From NCBI RefSeq assembly GCF_000410515.1, contig NC_021500.1:1116001-1180000 (forward strand): a stretch of DNA of 64,000 bases. Reading direction: 5' to 3'. This document shows, in pieces, positions 39,930 to 52,590 of this stretch. Both the position numbers and the translations under genes were made by a program. This DNA is from Enterobacter sp. R4-368 (GTDB lineage: Bacteria; Pseudomonadota; Gammaproteobacteria; Enterobacterales; Enterobacteriaceae). How positions within the stretch are numbered: the stretch's first letter is position 1; every line of letters begins with the position of its first letter. The notes beneath the pieces were generated by a model. That model saw only the letters and a list, made by a program, of their open reading frames with translations. It made no database searches and was not told where the DNA came from.

Positions 39930-41282
39930 GTGTTTGTTGGCTTTGACTACGGTACGGCAAACTGCTCGGTCGCGGTGATGCGCGACGGCGCAGCGCAACT
40001 GCTGAAAATGGAAAATAACAGTACCTTACTCCCGTCGATGCTCTGCGCACCGACGCGTGAAGCGGTCAGCGAGTGGCTCTATCGCCACCATCAGGTTCCG
40101 GCGACAGACGGCGAAACCCAGGCGCTGCTGCGCCGGGCGATGAGCTTTAACCGCGAGGAAGATATTGAGGTTAGCGCCGCCAGCGTGCAGTTCGGGCTGG
40201 CTTCATTGCGTCAATACGTCAGCGACCCGGAAGAGGTGTACTTTGTTAAATCACCGAAATCCTTCCTGGGCGCCAGCGGCCTGAAACCGCAGCAAATCGC
40301 CCTGTTCGAAGACCTGGTGTGCGCCATGATGCTGCATATCCGCCAGCAGGCAGAAACGCAACTGCCGGAAAGCATTGATCAGGCCGTGATTGGTCGCCCG
40401 ATCAACTTCCAGGGGCTGGGCGGCGATGAGGCGAACGCGCAGGCGCAAGGCATCCTGGAGCGTGCCGCAAAACGCGCCGGGTTCCGTGATGTGGTGTTCC
40501 AGTTCGAACCGGTCGCCGCCGGGCTCGATTTTGAAGCAACGTTAAGCGCCGAAAAACGTGTGCTGGTGGTCGATATCGGCGGCGGTACGACAGACTGCTC
40601 ATTATTGCTGATGGGGCCGCAGTGGCGCGATAAGCAAGAGCGCGCCGCCAGCCTGTTAGGGCATAGCGGCTGCCGCGTTGGCGGTAACGATTTAGACATT
40701 GCGCTGGCGTTCAAAAGCCTGATGCCGCTGCTCGGCATGGGCGGTCAGACAGAAAAAGGCATCGCGCTGCCGATACTGCCCTGGTGGAATGCGGTAGCGA
40801 TTAACGATGTTCCCGCGCAGACCGAGTTTTACAGCGCCGCCAATGGCCGCCTGCTTAACGATCTCCTGCGCGACGCGCGCGACGCGGAGAAAGTAGCGCT
40901 GCTGGTAAAAGTCTGGCGGCAGCGTCTGAGCTACCGGTTAGTGCGCAGCGCCGAAGAGAGCAAAATCGCCCTTTCCGACGACACCCAGGTTACCGCTCCC
41001 TTGCCATTTATTAGCGATGACCTCGCGGCGGCGATTGACCAGGATGGTCTGGAAAGCGCGCTAAATCAGCCACTGCAACGCATCCTTGAACAGGTGCAAC
41101 TGGCGCTGGAAAACAGTGCGGAAACGCCGGAAATGATTTATCTCACCGGCGGTAGCGCGCGTTCACCGCTGATTAAAAAAGCGCTGGCGCAAACCCTGCC
41201 GGGGATCCCGATTGCGAGCGGCGATGACTTCGGCTCCGTCACCGCCGGTCTTGCGCGCTGGGCGCAGACACTGTTCCGTTAA
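39930..41282 (+). CDS. yegD: Hsp70-family chaperone-like protein YegD
   Basis: 450 residues from the GTG at 39930, chosen because GGGGA precedes it and the length equals K-12 YegD; a TTG 63 bp upstream also lies in frame. An actin/Hsp70-type ATPase without the usual substrate-binding domain. Phosphate-1 GFDYGTANCSVAV, phosphate-2 VVDIGGGTTDCSLL and adenosine TGGSARSPL motifs are all present. Substrate and role are unknown. Confidence 0.94.
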   Translation: MFVGFDYGTANCSVAVMRDGAAQLLKMENNSTLLPSMLCAPTREAVSEWLYRHHQVPATDGETQALLRRAMSFNREEDIEVSAASVQFGLASLRQYVSDPEEVYFVKSPKSFLGASGLKPQQIALFEDLVCAMMLHIRQQAETQLPESIDQAVIGRPINFQGLGGDEANAQAQGILERAAKRAGFRDVVFQFEPVAAGLDFEATLSAEKRVLVVDIGGGTTDCSLLLMGPQWRDKQERAASLLGHSGCRVGGNDLDIALAFKSLMPLLGMGGQTEKGIALPILPWWNAVAINDVPAQTEFYSAANGRLLNDLLRDARDAEKVALLVKVWRQRLSYRLVRSAEESKIALSDDTQVTAPLPFISDDLAAAIDQDGLESALNQPLQRILEQVQLALENSAETPEMIYLTGGSARSPLIKKALAQTLPGIPIASGDDFGSVTAGLARWAQTLFR

Positions 41283-41288
41283 TATCTT

Positions 41289-41320
41289 GCCGGGAGGATC
41301 CCTCCCGGCATTATTTTCTT
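41289..41320 (+). terminator. intrinsic terminator after yegD
   Basis: GCCGGGAGG-ATC-CCTCCCGGC (41289-41309) is a perfect stem followed by ATTATTTTCTT. It lies 6 bp beyond the yegD stop. Confidence 0.75.
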
Positions 41321-41381
41321 CTTTAAAATCCCCCTAACGCAAATTACCCTACCTGCCATACGTTTCCAGACAGTGTTTCAT

Positions 41382-41399
41382 TTTTCCTCCATTTTTCCG
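41382..41399 (+). promoter_or_regulatory. candidate BaeR box upstream of mdtA
   Basis: TTTTCCTCCATTTTTCCG agrees with the BaeR consensus TTTTTCTCCATDATTGGC at 13 of 18 positions. It lies 64 bp before the mdtA start, and AGTATTAT downstream could be the -10 region. Confidence 0.55.
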
Positions 41400-41462
41400 G
41401 GGCATGCCGTTACTAAACTAGTATTATTTCGCCATTAGTTTTCCGATGAGATACCTATAACG

Positions 41463-42698
41463 ATGAAAGGCAGTGTTACGTTTCGCCGCACGCTTGTCGC
41501 GGCCGTGGTCATGGCGGTAGCGGGCGTAGCCTGGTACCAGTTCGCACATAAAGAGACTTCTTCTACCGCCACCGGGCAGACTCAGCGCCAGGGCGCGCCG
41601 GGCGGAGGTCGCCACGGTATGCGCGGCGGCGCGCTGCCGCCGGTGCAGGCCGCAACGGCAACCCGCGAAGCCGTACCGCGTTATCTCTCCGGGCTCGGCA
41701 CCATTACCGCCGCTAATACCGTTACCGTGCGCAGCCGCGTTTCGGGCCAGCTTATGGCGATCCATTTCCAGGAAGGCCAGCAAGTAAAAGCCGGCGATCT
41801 GCTGGCGGAAATCGACCCAAGCCAGTTCAACGTGGCGCTGGCGCAAGCGCAGGGCCAGTTGGCGAAAGATAAAGCCACACTCGCCAACGCCCGCCGCGAT
41901 CTTTCGCGCTACCAGCAACTGGCGAAAACCAGCCTGGTTTCGCGCCAGGATCTCGATAGCCAGCAGGCGCTGGTCACCGAATCGGAAGGCACCGTGAAAG
42001 CCGATGAAGCCGCTGTAGCCAGCGCGCAGTTAGAGCTGGACTGGAGCCGCATAACCGCCCCCATTTCCGGGCGAGTGGGTTTAAAACAGGTGGATATTGG
42101 TAACCAAATCAGCAGCAGCGACACCACCGGCATCGTGGTGTTGACGCAAACCCACCCCATCGATCTGGTGTTTACCCTGCCGGAAAGCGAAATCGCCACC
42201 GTGGTGCAGGCGCAAAAAGCAGGCCAGCAACTGGTGGTGGAAGCCTGGGATCGCACCAATAAACAGAAGCTGAGCAGCGGCACATTGTTAAGCCTCGATA
42301 ACCAGATTGACGCCACCACCGGCACCATCAAACTGAAAGCCCGCTTTGATAACCAGGACGATGCCCTGTTCCCCAACCAGTTCGTCAACGCGCGCATGCT
42401 GGTTGCCACGCAGCAGGACGCGGTAGTGATCCCGGCAGCCGCCCTGCAAATGGGCAACGAAGGCAACTTCGTCTGGGTTCTGAACGACAAGAACCAGGTC
42501 AGCAAACACACCGTCACGCCAGGTATTCAGGACAGCCAGAAAGTGGTGATTGCCGCCGGTCTGTCGGCGGGCGATCGCGTGGTGACGGACGGCATTGACC
42601 GCCTGACCGAAGGGGCGAAAGTGGAAGTCGTGGATGCGAAAAACGCCGACGCCGTACCGGCAAAGCGTGAACATCCGGCCAAAGGAGCGCAGTCCTGA
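41463..42698 (+). CDS. mdtA: MdtA, membrane-fusion subunit of MdtABC efflux system
   Basis: 411 residues; K-12 MdtA has 415. N-terminal anchor ([17 protein letters not shown]), a short G/R/Q-rich linker, then barrel-sandwich hybrid, alpha-helical hairpin ([21 protein letters not shown] region) and beta-barrel domains of RND periplasmic adaptors. It joins the MdtB/MdtC pump to TolC for bile salts, novobiocin and similar compounds. The stop overlaps the mdtB start as TGATG. Expression is expected to be BaeR-dependent. Confidence 0.96.
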   Translation: MKGSVTFRRTLVAAVVMAVAGVAWYQFAHKETSSTATGQTQRQGAPGGGRHGMRGGALPPVQAATATREAVPRYLSGLGTITAANTVTVRSRVSGQLMAIHFQEGQQVKAGDLLAEIDPSQFNVALAQAQGQLAKDKATLANARRDLSRYQQLAKTSLVSRQDLDSQQALVTESEGTVKADEAAVASAQLELDWSRITAPISGRVGLKQVDIGNQISSSDTTGIVVLTQTHPIDLVFTLPESEIATVVQAQKAGQQLVVEAWDRTNKQKLSSGTLLSLDNQIDATTGTIKLKARFDNQDDALFPNQFVNARMLVATQQDAVVIPAAALQMGNEGNFVWVLNDKNQVSKHTVTPGIQDSQKVVIAAGLSAGDRVVTDGIDRLTEGAKVEVVDAKNADAVPAKREHPAKGAQS

Positions 42699-45600
42699 TG
42701 CAGTTGCTACCGCCGGGCCGGACGGGCGGCCCTTCCCGTCTGTTTATTTTGCGTCCGGTCGCCACCACGCTGTTGATGGTGGCGATCCTGCTGGCCGGTA
42801 TTATCGGCTACCGTTTTCTGCCCGTTTCCGCGCTGCCTGAAGTTGATTACCCGACCATTCAGGTAGTGACGCTCTACCCCGGTGCCAGCCCCGATGTGGT
42901 CACTTCGGCGATCACCGCGCCGCTGGAGCGCCAGTTTGGTCAGATGTCCGGCTTAAAACAGATGTCGTCGCAAAGTTTCGGCGGCGCGTCGGTGGTGACC
43001 TTGCAGTTCCAGCTCAGTTTGCCGCTGGATGTCGCCGAGCAGGAAGTGCAGGCGGCGATGAATGCCGCTAACAGCCTGCTCCCCTCCGATCTGCCCAACC
43101 CGCCGGTCTACAGCAAAGTTAACCCGGCAGACCCACCGATTATGACGCTCGCCGTCACCTCTTCCGCCATGCCCATGACCCAGGTGGAAGATATGGTGGA
43201 AACGCGCGTCGCGCAGAAAATCTCGCAGGTTTCCGGCGTCGGTCTGGTGACACTTTCTGGCGGCCAGCGCCCGGCGGTGCGTGTCAAACTCAATGCCCAG
43301 GCGATTGCGGCTCTCGGGCTGACCAGCGAAACCATTCGCACCGCCATCAGTAACGCCAACGTCAATTCGGCGAAAGGCAGCCTCGACGGTCCAACCCGCG
43401 CCGTCACGCTCTCCGCCAACGATCAGATGCAGTCTGCCGAAGAGTATCGCCAGTTGATTGTCGCGTATCAGAATGGCGCACCGATCCGGCTTGGCGATAT
43501 CGCGACCGTTGAACAAGGCGCAGAAAATAGCTGGCTTGGCGCATGGGCTAATAAGCAACAAGCGATTGTCATGAACGTCCAGCGCCAGCCGGGGGCGAAC
43601 ATTATCGACACCGCCGATAGCATCCGCACGCTGCTGCCGCAGTTAACCGAAAGCCTGCCAAAATCGGTGACGGTGAAAGTGCTGTCAGACAGAACCAACA
43701 ACATTCGCGCGTCGGTCGACGACACCCAGTTCGAACTTATGCTGGCGATCGCGCTGGTGGTGATGATTATCTACGTCTTCCTGCGCAATATTCCGGCGAC
43801 CATTATTCCGGGCGTGGCGGTGCCGCTATCGCTGGTCGGGACATTCGCGGCGATGGTATTTCTCGGTTTCTCCATCAACAACCTGACGCTAATGGCGCTG
43901 ACCATCGCCACCGGCTTTGTGGTCGACGACGCCATTGTGGTTATCGAAAATATCTCGCGCTATATCGAAAAAGGCGAAAAACCGCTGGCCGCCGCCCTGA
44001 AAGGGGCTGGTGAGATCGGTTTTACCATTATCTCGCTGACGTTCTCGTTGATTGCGGTCCTGATCCCGCTGCTGTTTATGGGGGATATCGTCGGCCGCCT
44101 GTTCCGCGAATTTGCCGTCACGCTGGCGATAGCGATCCTGATTTCCGCAATTGTGTCGCTGACGCTGACGCCGATGATGTGCGCACGCATGCTAAGCGCC
44201 GAATCCCTGCGCAAACAGAACCGTTTTTCCCGCGCGTCGGAGCGTTTTTTCGAGCGCGTCATCGCGGCCTACGGCAGGCTACTGAGCAAAGTGCTCAATC
44301 ACCCATGGCTGACGTTGAGCGTGGCGGTCGGAACCCTGTTTTTGTCGATCATGCTGTGGGTGTTTATTCCGAAAGGTTTCTTCCCGGTGCAGGACAACGG
44401 CATTATCCAGGGAACCCTGCAAGCACCACAATCCGCGTCCTTTGCCAGCATGGCAGAGCGCCAGCGCCAGGTGGCCGATATTATCCTGCGCGATCCGGCG
44501 GTAGAAAGCCTGACGTCATTTGTCGGTGTCGATGGCACCAACCCATCGCTTAACAGCGCCCGATTGCAAATCAACCTGAAACCGCTGGATGAGCGCGACG
44601 ATCGGGTCCAGCCAGTGATTGAGCGCCTGCAACAGGCGGCGGCGAAAGTGCCCGGCGTGGCACTCTACCTGCAACCGACGCAGGATTTAACCATCGATAC
44701 CACCGTCAGCCGCACGCAATATCAGTTCACCTTGCAGGCCAACTCGCTGGATGCGCTCAGTACCTGGGTGCCGCAACTGGTGAGTAAACTGCAGGCGCTG
44801 CCACAACTGGCAGATGTCAGCAGCGACTGGCAGGACAAAGGCCTGGTGGCCTACGTGAATGTCGATCGCGACAGTGCCAGCCGCCTTGGCATCAACATGG
44901 CGGACGTGGATAACGCCCTTTATAACGCGTTTGGTCAGCGGTTGATCTCCACCATTTACACCCAGGCAAACCAGTATCGCGTGGTGCTGGAACACGACAC
45001 GGCGCAAACGCCGGGGCTTTCCGCGCTCGACAACATTCGCCTGACCAGTACCGATGGCGGCATCGTGCCGCTCTCGTCAATTGCGAAAGTGGAGCAACGC
45101 TACGCACCGCTGAGTATCAACCATCTGGATCAATTCCCGTCGACGACGATCTCCTTCAACGTGGCGGAAGGGTATTCGCTCGGCGATGCGGTGCAGGCCG
45201 TGCTGGATAGCGAGAAAACGCTCAACTTCCCGACGGATATCACCACGCAATTCCAGGGCAGCACACTGGCGTTCCAGGCGGCGCTTGGCAGCACCATCTG
45301 GCTGATTGTCGCGGCTGTCGCGGCGATGTATATCGTGCTCGGCGTGCTGTACGAGAGCTTTATTCACCCCATCACTATCCTGTCGACATTGCCAACGGCT
45401 GGCGTTGGCGCGCTGCTGGCGCTGATGGTGTCCGGCAGTGAACTGGATGTGATTGCTATCATCGGCATTATTTTGCTTATTGGTATCGTCAAGAAAAACG
45501 CCATCATGATGATCGACTTCGCCCTCGCCGCCGAACGCGAAGAGGGCATGTCGCCGCGCGATGCGATTTTCCAGGCCTGTTTACTGCGTTTTCGCCCGAT

Positions 45601-45820
45601 ATTAATGACCACCCTGGCGGCACTGCTTGGTGCGCTACCGTTAATGCTGAGCACCGGCGTCGGCGCAGAGTTACGCCGTCCGCTGGGCATTGGTATGGTC
45701 GGTGGTTTGCTGGTGAGCCAGGTGCTGACGCTCTTTACGACGCCGGTGATTTACCTGTTATTCGATCGCCTGTCGCTGGCAGTGAAAAAGCGTTTCCCAC
45801 GCCGTGAAGAGGAGGCGTAA
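42698..45820 (+). CDS. mdtB: MdtB, RND efflux pump subunit
   Basis: 1040 residues, equal to K-12. RND-type inner-membrane transporter with 12 membrane helices in two halves, each with a large periplasmic porter domain. [16 protein letters not shown] in helix 4 holds the proton-relay aspartates and [14 protein letters not shown] in helix 10 the relay lysine. It works with MdtC in a B2C heterotrimer, MdtB being mainly the proton-driven conformational partner. mdtC follows directly. Confidence 0.97.
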   Translation: MQLLPPGRTGGPSRLFILRPVATTLLMVAILLAGIIGYRFLPVSALPEVDYPTIQVVTLYPGASPDVVTSAITAPLERQFGQMSGLKQMSSQSFGGASVVTLQFQLSLPLDVAEQEVQAAMNAANSLLPSDLPNPPVYSKVNPADPPIMTLAVTSSAMPMTQVEDMVETRVAQKISQVSGVGLVTLSGGQRPAVRVKLNAQAIAALGLTSETIRTAISNANVNSAKGSLDGPTRAVTLSANDQMQSAEEYRQLIVAYQNGAPIRLGDIATVEQGAENSWLGAWANKQQAIVMNVQRQPGANIIDTADSIRTLLPQLTESLPKSVTVKVLSDRTNNIRASVDDTQFELMLAIALVVMIIYVFLRNIPATIIPGVAVPLSLVGTFAAMVFLGFSINNLTLMALTIATGFVVDDAIVVIENISRYIEKGEKPLAAALKGAGEIGFTIISLTFSLIAVLIPLLFMGDIVGRLFREFAVTLAIAILISAIVSLTLTPMMCARMLSAESLRKQNRFSRASERFFERVIAAYGRLLSKVLNHPWLTLSVAVGTLFLSIMLWVFIPKGFFPVQDNGIIQGTLQAPQSASFASMAERQRQVADIILRDPAVESLTSFVGVDGTNPSLNSARLQINLKPLDERDDRVQPVIERLQQAAAKVPGVALYLQPTQDLTIDTTVSRTQYQFTLQANSLDALSTWVPQLVSKLQALPQLADVSSDWQDKGLVAYVNVDRDSASRLGINMADVDNALYNAFGQRLISTIYTQANQYRVVLEHDTAQTPGLSALDNIRLTSTDGGIVPLSSIAKVEQRYAPLSINHLDQFPSTTISFNVAEGYSLGDAVQAVLDSEKTLNFPTDITTQFQGSTLAFQAALGSTIWLIVAAVAAMYIVLGVLYESFIHPITILSTLPTAGVGALLALMVSGSELDVIAIIGIILLIGIVKKNAIMMIDFALAAEREEGMSPRDAIFQACLLRFRPILMTTLAALLGALPLMLSTGVGAELRRPLGIGMVGGLLVSQVLTLFTTPVIYLLFDRLSLAVKKRFPRREEEA

Positions 45821-48800
45821 GTGAAGTTTTTCGCCCTCTTCATTTACCGCCCGGTGGCGACGATTTTGATTTCGCTCGCCATTACACTGTGCGGCATTCT
45901 CGGCTTCCGGCTGCTGCCGGTCGCCCCGCTGCCGCAGGTCGATTTTCCGGTGATTATGGTTAGCGCCTCACTGCCGGGCGCGTCACCGGAAACCATGGCC
46001 TCCTCTGTTGCCACCCCGCTTGAGCGCTCGCTCGGGCGCATTGCCGGGGTCAGTGAAATGACCTCATCCAGTTCACTGGGCAGTACGCGCATAATTCTTG
46101 AGTTTAATTTCGACCGCGATATCAATGGCGCGGCGCGCGATGTGCAGGCGGCGATTAACGCGGCGCAAAACCTGTTACCAAGCGGCATGCCATCGCGCCC
46201 GACCTATCGCAAAGCGAATCCGTCGGCTGCGCCGATCATGATTTTGACGCTTACGTCAGACACCTATTCGCAGGGGCAGTTGTATGACTTCGCCTCGACG
46301 CAACTGGCGCAAACCATCTCGCAGATTGATGGCGTGGGCGACGTTGACGTTGGCGGCAGTTCCCTGCCCGCCGTGCGTGTGGATTTAAACCCGCAGGCGC
46401 TGTTTAACCAGGGCGTATCGCTGGATTCAGTGCGTACGGCAATCAGCAATGCCAACGTGCGCAAACCGCAGGGCGCAGTGGAAGACGGCACGCGGCGCTG
46501 GCAGGTGCAAACCAACGACGAGCTGAAAACCGCCGCCGAATACCAACCGTTAATCATTCACTACAAAAACGGCTCCGCCGTGCGCTTAAGCGATGTCGCT
46601 AAAGTCACTGACTCGGTGCAGGATGTGCGCAACGCCGGGATGACCAATGCGAAGCCCGCCATTTTGCTGATGATCCGCAAACTGCCGGAAGCCAATATTA
46701 TTCAGACGGTGGACAGTATTCGCGCCCGTCTGCCCGGCCTGCAGCAAACCATTCCTGCGGCGATTGATTTGCAAATCGCCCAGGATCGCTCGCCGACCAT
46801 TCGCGCTTCGCTGGCCGAGGTCGAACAGACGCTGGTTATCTCGGTGGCACTGGTGATCCTGGTGGTGTTCCTGTTTTTACGTTCAGGCCGCGCAACGCTG
46901 ATCCCGGCGGTTGCCGTCCCCGTGTCGCTTATCGGCACGTTTGCCGCCATGTATTTATGCGGCTTTAGCCTGAATAACCTGTCGCTCATGGCGCTGACCA
47001 TTGCCACCGGTTTTGTGGTCGATGATGCGATTGTGGTGCTGGAAAATATCTCACGCCATCTGGAAGCGGGGATGAAACCGTTGCAGGCAGCGCTGCAAGG
47101 CACGCGAGAAGTCGGCTTTACCGTGCTGTCGATGAGTATTTCGCTGGTGGCCGTATTCCTGCCGCTGCTGCTGATGGCGGGGCTTCCGGGACGTTTGCTG
47201 CGCGAATTCGCCGTCACGCTCTCGGTGGCGATTGGTATTTCGCTGGCCATTTCCCTGACGCTAACGCCGATGATGTGCGGCTGGTTGTTAAAAGCGCATA
47301 AACCGCGCGAGCGCAGCCGGGAAAAAGGCTTCGGCCGCCTGCTGGTGGCGCTACAACAGCAATACGCACGATCGTTGAAATGGGTGCTCAACCATGCGCG
47401 GTTAGTCGGGTTGGTGTTAATTGGCACCATCGCGCTCAATATCTGGCTCTATATTTCGATTCCGAAAACCTTCTTCCCGGAACAGGATACCGGCGTGCTG
47501 ATGGGTGGTATTCAGGCCGATCAGAGTATTTCATTCCAGGCGATGCGCGGTAAATTGCAGGACTTTATGAAGATCATCCGTGACGATCCGGCGGTAGATA
47601 ATGTCACCGGTTTTACCGGCGGTTCACGTGTTAACAGCGGCATGATGTTTATCACCCTGAAACCCCGCGGTGTGCGCCACGAAACTGCGCAACAGGTGAT
47701 TGATCGTCTGCGCGGCAAGCTGGCCAAAGAGCCGGGCGCGAGCCTGTTTTTGATGGCCGTGCAGGATATTCGCGTCGGCGGTCGCCAGGCCAATGCCAGC
47801 TACCAGTTCGCTTTGCTGTCGGACTCGCTCAGCGCCCTGCGCGAATGGGAGCCCAAAATTCGCAAAGCCCTTGCCGCGCTGCCGGAACTTGCGGACGTTA
47901 ACTCGGATCAGCAGGATAACGGCGCGGAGATGAATCTGGTGTACGACCGTGAAACCATGTCGCGGCTCGGTATCAGCGTCCAGGCGGCCAACAGCCTGCT
48001 GAATAATGCCTTCGGTCAACGGCAGATTTCCACCATTTACCAGCCGCTAAACCAGTACAAAGTGGTGATGGAAGTCGACCCGCGCTACACCCAGGATGTC
48101 AGCGCGCTGGATAAGATGTACGTCATCAACAGTGACGGCGAAACGATCCCGCTCTCCTACTTCGCGCACTGGCAGCCCGCAAACGCGCCGCTGTCGGTGA
48201 ATCACCAGGGGCTGTCGGCGGCCTCGACCATTGCCTTTAACCTGCCAACGGGAACCTCGTTATCGCAAGCCAGCGACGCCATTAACCGCGCGATGACGCA
48301 GCTTGGCGTGCCTTCCAGCGTGCGCGGCAGTTTTGCCGGCACCGCGCAGGTGTTCCAGGAAACAATGAACTCGCAGGTCATCCTGATCCTGGCGGCCATT
48401 GCGACGGTCTATATCGTGCTGGGGATTTTGTACGAAAGCTATGTTCACCCGCTGACCATTCTCTCTACCCTGCCCTCGGCGGGCGTGGGCGCGCTGCTGG
48501 CGCTTGAGCTTTTCGGCGCGCCATTCAGTTTGATCGCGCTAATTGGCATTATGCTGTTGATTGGGATTGTAAAGAAAAACGCGATTATGATGGTCGACTT
48601 CGCGCTCGAAGCGCAGCGCCAGGGTAATCTCACGGCTGAAGAGGCGATTTTCCAGGCCTGCCTGCTGCGTTTTCGCCCGATCATGATGACCACGCTGGCG
48701 GCGCTGTTTGGCGCGCTGCCATTAGTGATCTCCGGTGGCGACGGCTCAGAGCTACGCCAGCCGCTCGGTATTACGATTGTGGGCGGGCTGGTAATGAGCC

Positions 48801-48898
48801 AGTTACTCACCCTGTACACCACGCCGGTGGTCTATCTCTTCTTCGACCGCCTGCGTATGCGCTTTAGCCGACACGAAAGAGAGCCAGTTAGTGAATGA
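45821..48898 (+). CDS. mdtC: MdtC, RND efflux pump subunit
   Basis: 1025 residues, with a GTG start directly after the mdtB stop, as in K-12. Same RND architecture as MdtB, with [16 protein letters not shown] and [14 protein letters not shown]. In the MdtB2-MdtC trimer this subunit is thought to bind and move the drug. The overlap with mdtD is 4 bp (ATGA). Confidence 0.97.
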   Translation: MKFFALFIYRPVATILISLAITLCGILGFRLLPVAPLPQVDFPVIMVSASLPGASPETMASSVATPLERSLGRIAGVSEMTSSSSLGSTRIILEFNFDRDINGAARDVQAAINAAQNLLPSGMPSRPTYRKANPSAAPIMILTLTSDTYSQGQLYDFASTQLAQTISQIDGVGDVDVGGSSLPAVRVDLNPQALFNQGVSLDSVRTAISNANVRKPQGAVEDGTRRWQVQTNDELKTAAEYQPLIIHYKNGSAVRLSDVAKVTDSVQDVRNAGMTNAKPAILLMIRKLPEANIIQTVDSIRARLPGLQQTIPAAIDLQIAQDRSPTIRASLAEVEQTLVISVALVILVVFLFLRSGRATLIPAVAVPVSLIGTFAAMYLCGFSLNNLSLMALTIATGFVVDDAIVVLENISRHLEAGMKPLQAALQGTREVGFTVLSMSISLVAVFLPLLLMAGLPGRLLREFAVTLSVAIGISLAISLTLTPMMCGWLLKAHKPRERSREKGFGRLLVALQQQYARSLKWVLNHARLVGLVLIGTIALNIWLYISIPKTFFPEQDTGVLMGGIQADQSISFQAMRGKLQDFMKIIRDDPAVDNVTGFTGGSRVNSGMMFITLKPRGVRHETAQQVIDRLRGKLAKEPGASLFLMAVQDIRVGGRQANASYQFALLSDSLSALREWEPKIRKALAALPELADVNSDQQDNGAEMNLVYDRETMSRLGISVQAANSLLNNAFGQRQISTIYQPLNQYKVVMEVDPRYTQDVSALDKMYVINSDGETIPLSYFAHWQPANAPLSVNHQGLSAASTIAFNLPTGTSLSQASDAINRAMTQLGVPSSVRGSFAGTAQVFQETMNSQVILILAAIATVYIVLGILYESYVHPLTILSTLPSAGVGALLALELFGAPFSLIALIGIMLLIGIVKKNAIMMVDFALEAQRQGNLTAEEAIFQACLLRFRPIMMTTLAALFGALPLVISGGDGSELRQPLGITIVGGLVMSQLLTLYTTPVVYLFFDRLRMRFSRHEREPVSE

Positions 48899-50310
48899 AT
48901 GAGCTACCGAAAAATATCCGCTGGCAGCTATGGATCGTCGCCTTTGGCTTTTTTATGCAGTCGCTGGATACCACCATTGTTAACACGGCGCTCCCCTCGA
49001 TGGCGAAAAGCCTCGGGGAGAGCCCGCTGCACATGCATATGGTGGTGGTCGCCTATGTGCTGACGGTAGCGGTGATGCTGCCCGCCAGCGGCTGGCTGGC
49101 AGACCGGGTTGGCGTGCGGAACATCTTTTTTGCCGCCATTGTGCTGTTTACCACCGGCTCACTGTTTTGCGCGCAGGCGTCGACACTCGATCAGTTAGTC
49201 ATGGCGCGCGTGCTGCAAGGTGTCGGCGGCGCGATGATGGTGCCGGTCGGCAGGCTAACGGTGATGAAAATTGTCCCACGCGATCAGTACATGGCGGCGA
49301 TGACTTTTGTCACCCTGCCGGGGCAGGTAGGCCCGCTGCTCGGCCCGGCGCTTGGTGGTATCCTGGTGGAATATGCCTCCTGGCACTGGATTTTCCTGAT
49401 TAATCTGCCGGTGGGCATTCTCGGTGCGATCGCCACCCTCAGCCTGATGCCCAACTACACCCTGCAAACCCGCCGCTTTGATATGGCGGGTTTTGTGCTG
49501 CTCGCGGGCGGCATGGCAACGCTGACGCTGGCGCTCGATGGCAATCGCGGGCTGGGGCTAACGTCGTGGCAACTCGGCGCGCTGGTGGCGGTGGGCGCGG
49601 CGGCGATGCTCTTTTATCTGCTGCATGCCAGAGGCAACGACGGTGCATTATTTAATCTGCGGTTGTTCCGCACGCCCTCTTTTTCGCTGGGTCTGGCCGG
49701 GAGTTTCGCCGGGCGCATCGGCAGCGGTATGTTGCCGTTTATGACGCCGGTGTTTTTGCAGATTGGCCTGGGGTTTTCGCCCTTTCATGCCGGGCTGATG
49801 ATGATCCCGATGGTGCTGGGCAGCATGGGAATGAAACGCATCGTGGTGCAGGTGGTGAACCGCTTTGGTTACCGCCGCGCGCTGGTCTGCTCCACGCTTG
49901 GCCTGGCCGCCATCAGCCTGCTGTTTATGGCAACAGCGCTGCTCGGCTGGTATTACCTGCTGCCGGTGGTGCTGTTCTGCCAGGGGATGATCAACTCGAT
50001 GCGCTTCTCCTCCATGAACACCTTAACGCTCAAAGATCTGCCCGATGAGCTGGCCAGCGGCGGCAACAGCCTGCTGTCGATGATCATGCAGTTATCGATG
50101 AGTATCGGGGTGACTGTCGCCGGGCTGCTGCTCGGCCTGTTTGGTCAGCAGCATCTGTCCGCAGACAGCGGCGTGGCGCACCATGTTTTCCTTTACACCT
50201 ATCTCAGCATGGCGGTGATTATTTCACTTCCGGCGTTGCTCTTCGCCCGCGTCCCGAATGACGCCAGCCAGAACGTCGTGATTGCCCGTCGCAACAGGAG
50301 AGCGTCATGA
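48895..50310 (+). CDS. mdtD: MdtD, DHA2-type MFS transporter
   Basis: 471 residues with 14 predicted membrane helices. [13 protein letters not shown] is the DHA2 family start and [13 protein letters not shown] the loop 2-3 motif. In K-12 it is in the same operon but is not needed for MdtABC-mediated resistance. It has been linked to iron/citrate export. It overlaps mdtC and baeS by 4 bp each. Confidence 0.95.
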   Translation: MNELPKNIRWQLWIVAFGFFMQSLDTTIVNTALPSMAKSLGESPLHMHMVVVAYVLTVAVMLPASGWLADRVGVRNIFFAAIVLFTTGSLFCAQASTLDQLVMARVLQGVGGAMMVPVGRLTVMKIVPRDQYMAAMTFVTLPGQVGPLLGPALGGILVEYASWHWIFLINLPVGILGAIATLSLMPNYTLQTRRFDMAGFVLLAGGMATLTLALDGNRGLGLTSWQLGALVAVGAAAMLFYLLHARGNDGALFNLRLFRTPSFSLGLAGSFAGRIGSGMLPFMTPVFLQIGLGFSPFHAGLMMIPMVLGSMGMKRIVVQVVNRFGYRRALVCSTLGLAAISLLFMATALLGWYYLLPVVLFCQGMINSMRFSSMNTLTLKDLPDELASGGNSLLSMIMQLSMSIGVTVAGLLLGLFGQQHLSADSGVAHHVFLYTYLSMAVIISLPALLFARVPNDASQNVVIARRNRRAS

Positions 50311-51830
50311 AGTTCTGGCGGCCGGGTATTACGGCCAAACTGTTTCTGGCGATTTTAGCCACCTGTATTGTTCTGCTGATCACCATGCACTGGGCAGTGC
50401 GTCTCAGCTTTGAGCACGGTTTTATTGACTACATTAAGCGCGGCAACGAACAGCGCCTGCAAATGCTGAGCGACTCGCTGGCTGAGCAGTATGCGCAAAA
50501 CGGTAGCTGGCAGTTTCTGCGCAACAATGACCGGGTGATTTTCCAGCTCTTGCGTTCATTCGAACGCGATAACGACCGTGAAGAAGACCGGCCTGGCGAA
50601 CCGCCGCGCGAGATGGACAACAATGCACCGCCAGGCATGGAACCCGGCGGGGAGCGTGACATGCGTTCCGGCCCGAATGACGAAATGGAGCGCTCCCCTG
50701 GCCCGCCGCCGCCGGATATGCCGCCGCACGGCTGGCGCACCAAATTCTGGGTCGCCGATCAGGATAATAATGTGCTGGTCGGCCCGCGCTCACCGGTGCC
50801 AAAGGATGGCACACGCCGGGCAATTGTCGTGAATAACGCGACCGTCGGCTGGGTTATCGCTTCGCCGATTGAGCGCCTGACGCGCAACACCGATATCAAC
50901 TTTGAACGCCAGCAGCGCCGCACCAGTTGGCTGATTGTCGGCCTTGCCACGCTGCTCGCCGCGCTGGCGACTTTCCCGCTGGCGCGCGGTTTACTGGCGC
51001 CGGTAAAACGGCTGGTCGATGGCACCCACCGGCTCGCCTCGGGCGATTTCTCCACCCGGGTCAATCCCGGTAGCCAGGATGAGCTTGGCTGGCTGGCGCG
51101 CGACTTTAACCAGCTCGCCAGCACGCTGGAGCGCAATCAGCAAATGCGCCGCGATTTTATGGCGGATATTTCGCACGAACTGCGCACGCCGCTGGCGGTG
51201 CTGCGCGGCGAACTGGAGGCGATTCAGGATGGTGTGCGGCAGTTCACGCCGGAATCGGTAGCCTCGCTGCAGGCAGAAGTCGCCACGCTCACCAAGCTGG
51301 TCAATGACCTGCACCAGTTATCGATGTCCGATGAAGGGGCGCTGGCCTACCAGAAAGCGCCGGTGGATGTGGTGTCGCTGGTCGAAGTCGCCGCAGGCGC
51401 TTTCCGCGAGCGTTACGCCAGCCGCAATCTGACCCTTTCTCTTGAAGTGCCCGCCAGCGCCACGGTGTTTGGCGATCCCGATCGCCTGATGCAGTTATTT
51501 AACAACCTGCTGGAAAACAGCCTGCGCTACACCGATGCGGGCGGGCAAACGCTTATCCAGGTCATGACCCGCGACAACACGCTGGTGATGCGTTTTGCCG
51601 ACAGCGCACCGGGCGTCAGCGATGAGCAACTCAAACGGCTGTTCGAGCGTTTTTATCGCACGGAAGGCTCGCGTAACCGTGCCAGCGGCGGCTCCGGCCT
51701 GGGGCTGGCTATTTGTTTGAATATTGTGGAAGCGCACGGTGGCGCTATCCACGCGGCGCACTCGCCATTCGGCGGGGTTAGCATTACAGTTGAACTACCG
51801 CTTGAACGCGAAAAAACGAGAGATGTATGA
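50307..51830 (+). CDS. baeS: envelope-stress sensor kinase BaeS with extended periplasmic loop
   Basis: 507 residues, against 467 in K-12. TM1 (11-32), periplasmic domain, TM2 (about 206-226), HAMP, then HisKA with [16 protein letters not shown] (the phospho-accepting histidine about residue 290) and a HATPase domain with N-box ENSLRY and GSGLGLAIC. The difference is a run of about 48 residues (91-138) full of P, E, D, R, G and M, where K-12 has about 8 residues. It senses envelope damage and phosphorylates BaeR. It overlaps mdtD and baeR by 4 bp each. Confidence 0.96.
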   Translation: MKFWRPGITAKLFLAILATCIVLLITMHWAVRLSFEHGFIDYIKRGNEQRLQMLSDSLAEQYAQNGSWQFLRNNDRVIFQLLRSFERDNDREEDRPGEPPREMDNNAPPGMEPGGERDMRSGPNDEMERSPGPPPPDMPPHGWRTKFWVADQDNNVLVGPRSPVPKDGTRRAIVVNNATVGWVIASPIERLTRNTDINFERQQRRTSWLIVGLATLLAALATFPLARGLLAPVKRLVDGTHRLASGDFSTRVNPGSQDELGWLARDFNQLASTLERNQQMRRDFMADISHELRTPLAVLRGELEAIQDGVRQFTPESVASLQAEVATLTKLVNDLHQLSMSDEGALAYQKAPVDVVSLVEVAAGAFRERYASRNLTLSLEVPASATVFGDPDRLMQLFNNLLENSLRYTDAGGQTLIQVMTRDNTLVMRFADSAPGVSDEQLKRLFERFYRTEGSRNRASGGSGLGLAICLNIVEAHGGAIHAAHSPFGGVSITVELPLEREKTRDV

Positions 51831-52549
51831 CTGAGTTACCGATCGATGAAAACACGCCACGCATCCTGGTTGTTGAAGATGAGCCTAAGCTTGGGCAGTT
51901 GCTGCTCGACTATCTGCGCGCGGCAAGCTACGCGCCAACGCTGATTAACCACGGCGATCAGGTGCTCTCTTACGTGCGCCAGACGCCGCCGGATCTGATC
52001 CTGCTGGATTTGATGCTGCCCGGTACCGACGGGTTAACGTTATGTCGGGAAATCCGCCGTTTTTCTAACGTGCCCATTATTATGGTGACGGCGAAAATCG
52101 AAGAGATCGACCGCCTGCTGGGGCTGGAGATTGGCGCGGATGATTACATCTGCAAACCTTACAGCCCGCGTGAAGTGGTGGCGCGCGTGAAAACCATTCT
52201 GCGCCGTTGCAAACCGCAGCGTGAGCTGGAACGGCTGGATGCTGAAAGCCCGCTGATTGTCGATGAAGGGCGTTTTCAGGCGAGCTGGCACAACAAGCTG
52301 CTGGATCTCACGCCCGCTGAGTTTCGCCTGCTGAAAACCCTCTCCAGCGAGCCGGGCAAAGTGTTCTCCCGCGAGCAGTTGCTTAACCATCTGTATGACG
52401 ACTACCGCGTGGTAACGGACCGTACCATCGACAGCCATATCAAAAACCTGCGTCGCAAACTCGAAGCGCTGGATGAAGAACAATCCTTTATCCGCGCCGT
52501 TTACGGTGTCGGTTACCGCTGGGAAGCCGACGCCTGCAAACTGGCGTAA
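51827..52549 (+). CDS. baeR: response regulator BaeR
   Basis: 240 residues of the OmpR/PhoB family. Receiver domain with the acidic pair in VVEDEP, phosphorylated Asp61 in [13 protein letters not shown], and the switch Thr/Lys in MVTAK and ICKPYSPRE. The winged-helix C-terminal domain ends [16 protein letters not shown] ([12 protein letters not shown]). It activates mdtABCD and spy-type genes in K-12. It is the last gene of the operon. Confidence 0.97.
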   Translation: MTELPIDENTPRILVVEDEPKLGQLLLDYLRAASYAPTLINHGDQVLSYVRQTPPDLILLDLMLPGTDGLTLCREIRRFSNVPIIMVTAKIEEIDRLLGLEIGADDYICKPYSPREVVARVKTILRRCKPQRELERLDAESPLIVDEGRFQASWHNKLLDLTPAEFRLLKTLSSEPGKVFSREQLLNHLYDDYRVVTDRTIDSHIKNLRRKLEALDEEQSFIRAVYGVGYRWEADACKLA

Positions 52550-52555
52550 GCCGTA

Positions 52556-52577
52556 TGTCGGGCGCATGCGCCCGACA
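52556..52577. terminator. 22-bp palindrome between baeR and the XRE gene
   Basis: TGTCGGGCGC-AT-GCGCCCGACA is a perfect palindrome between convergent genes, 7 bp past the baeR stop. It has no U-tract, so it is either a bidirectional terminator of the weak sort or a REP-like 3' stabiliser. Confidence 0.5.
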
Positions 52578-52590
52578 CGCTCCGGTCGAG

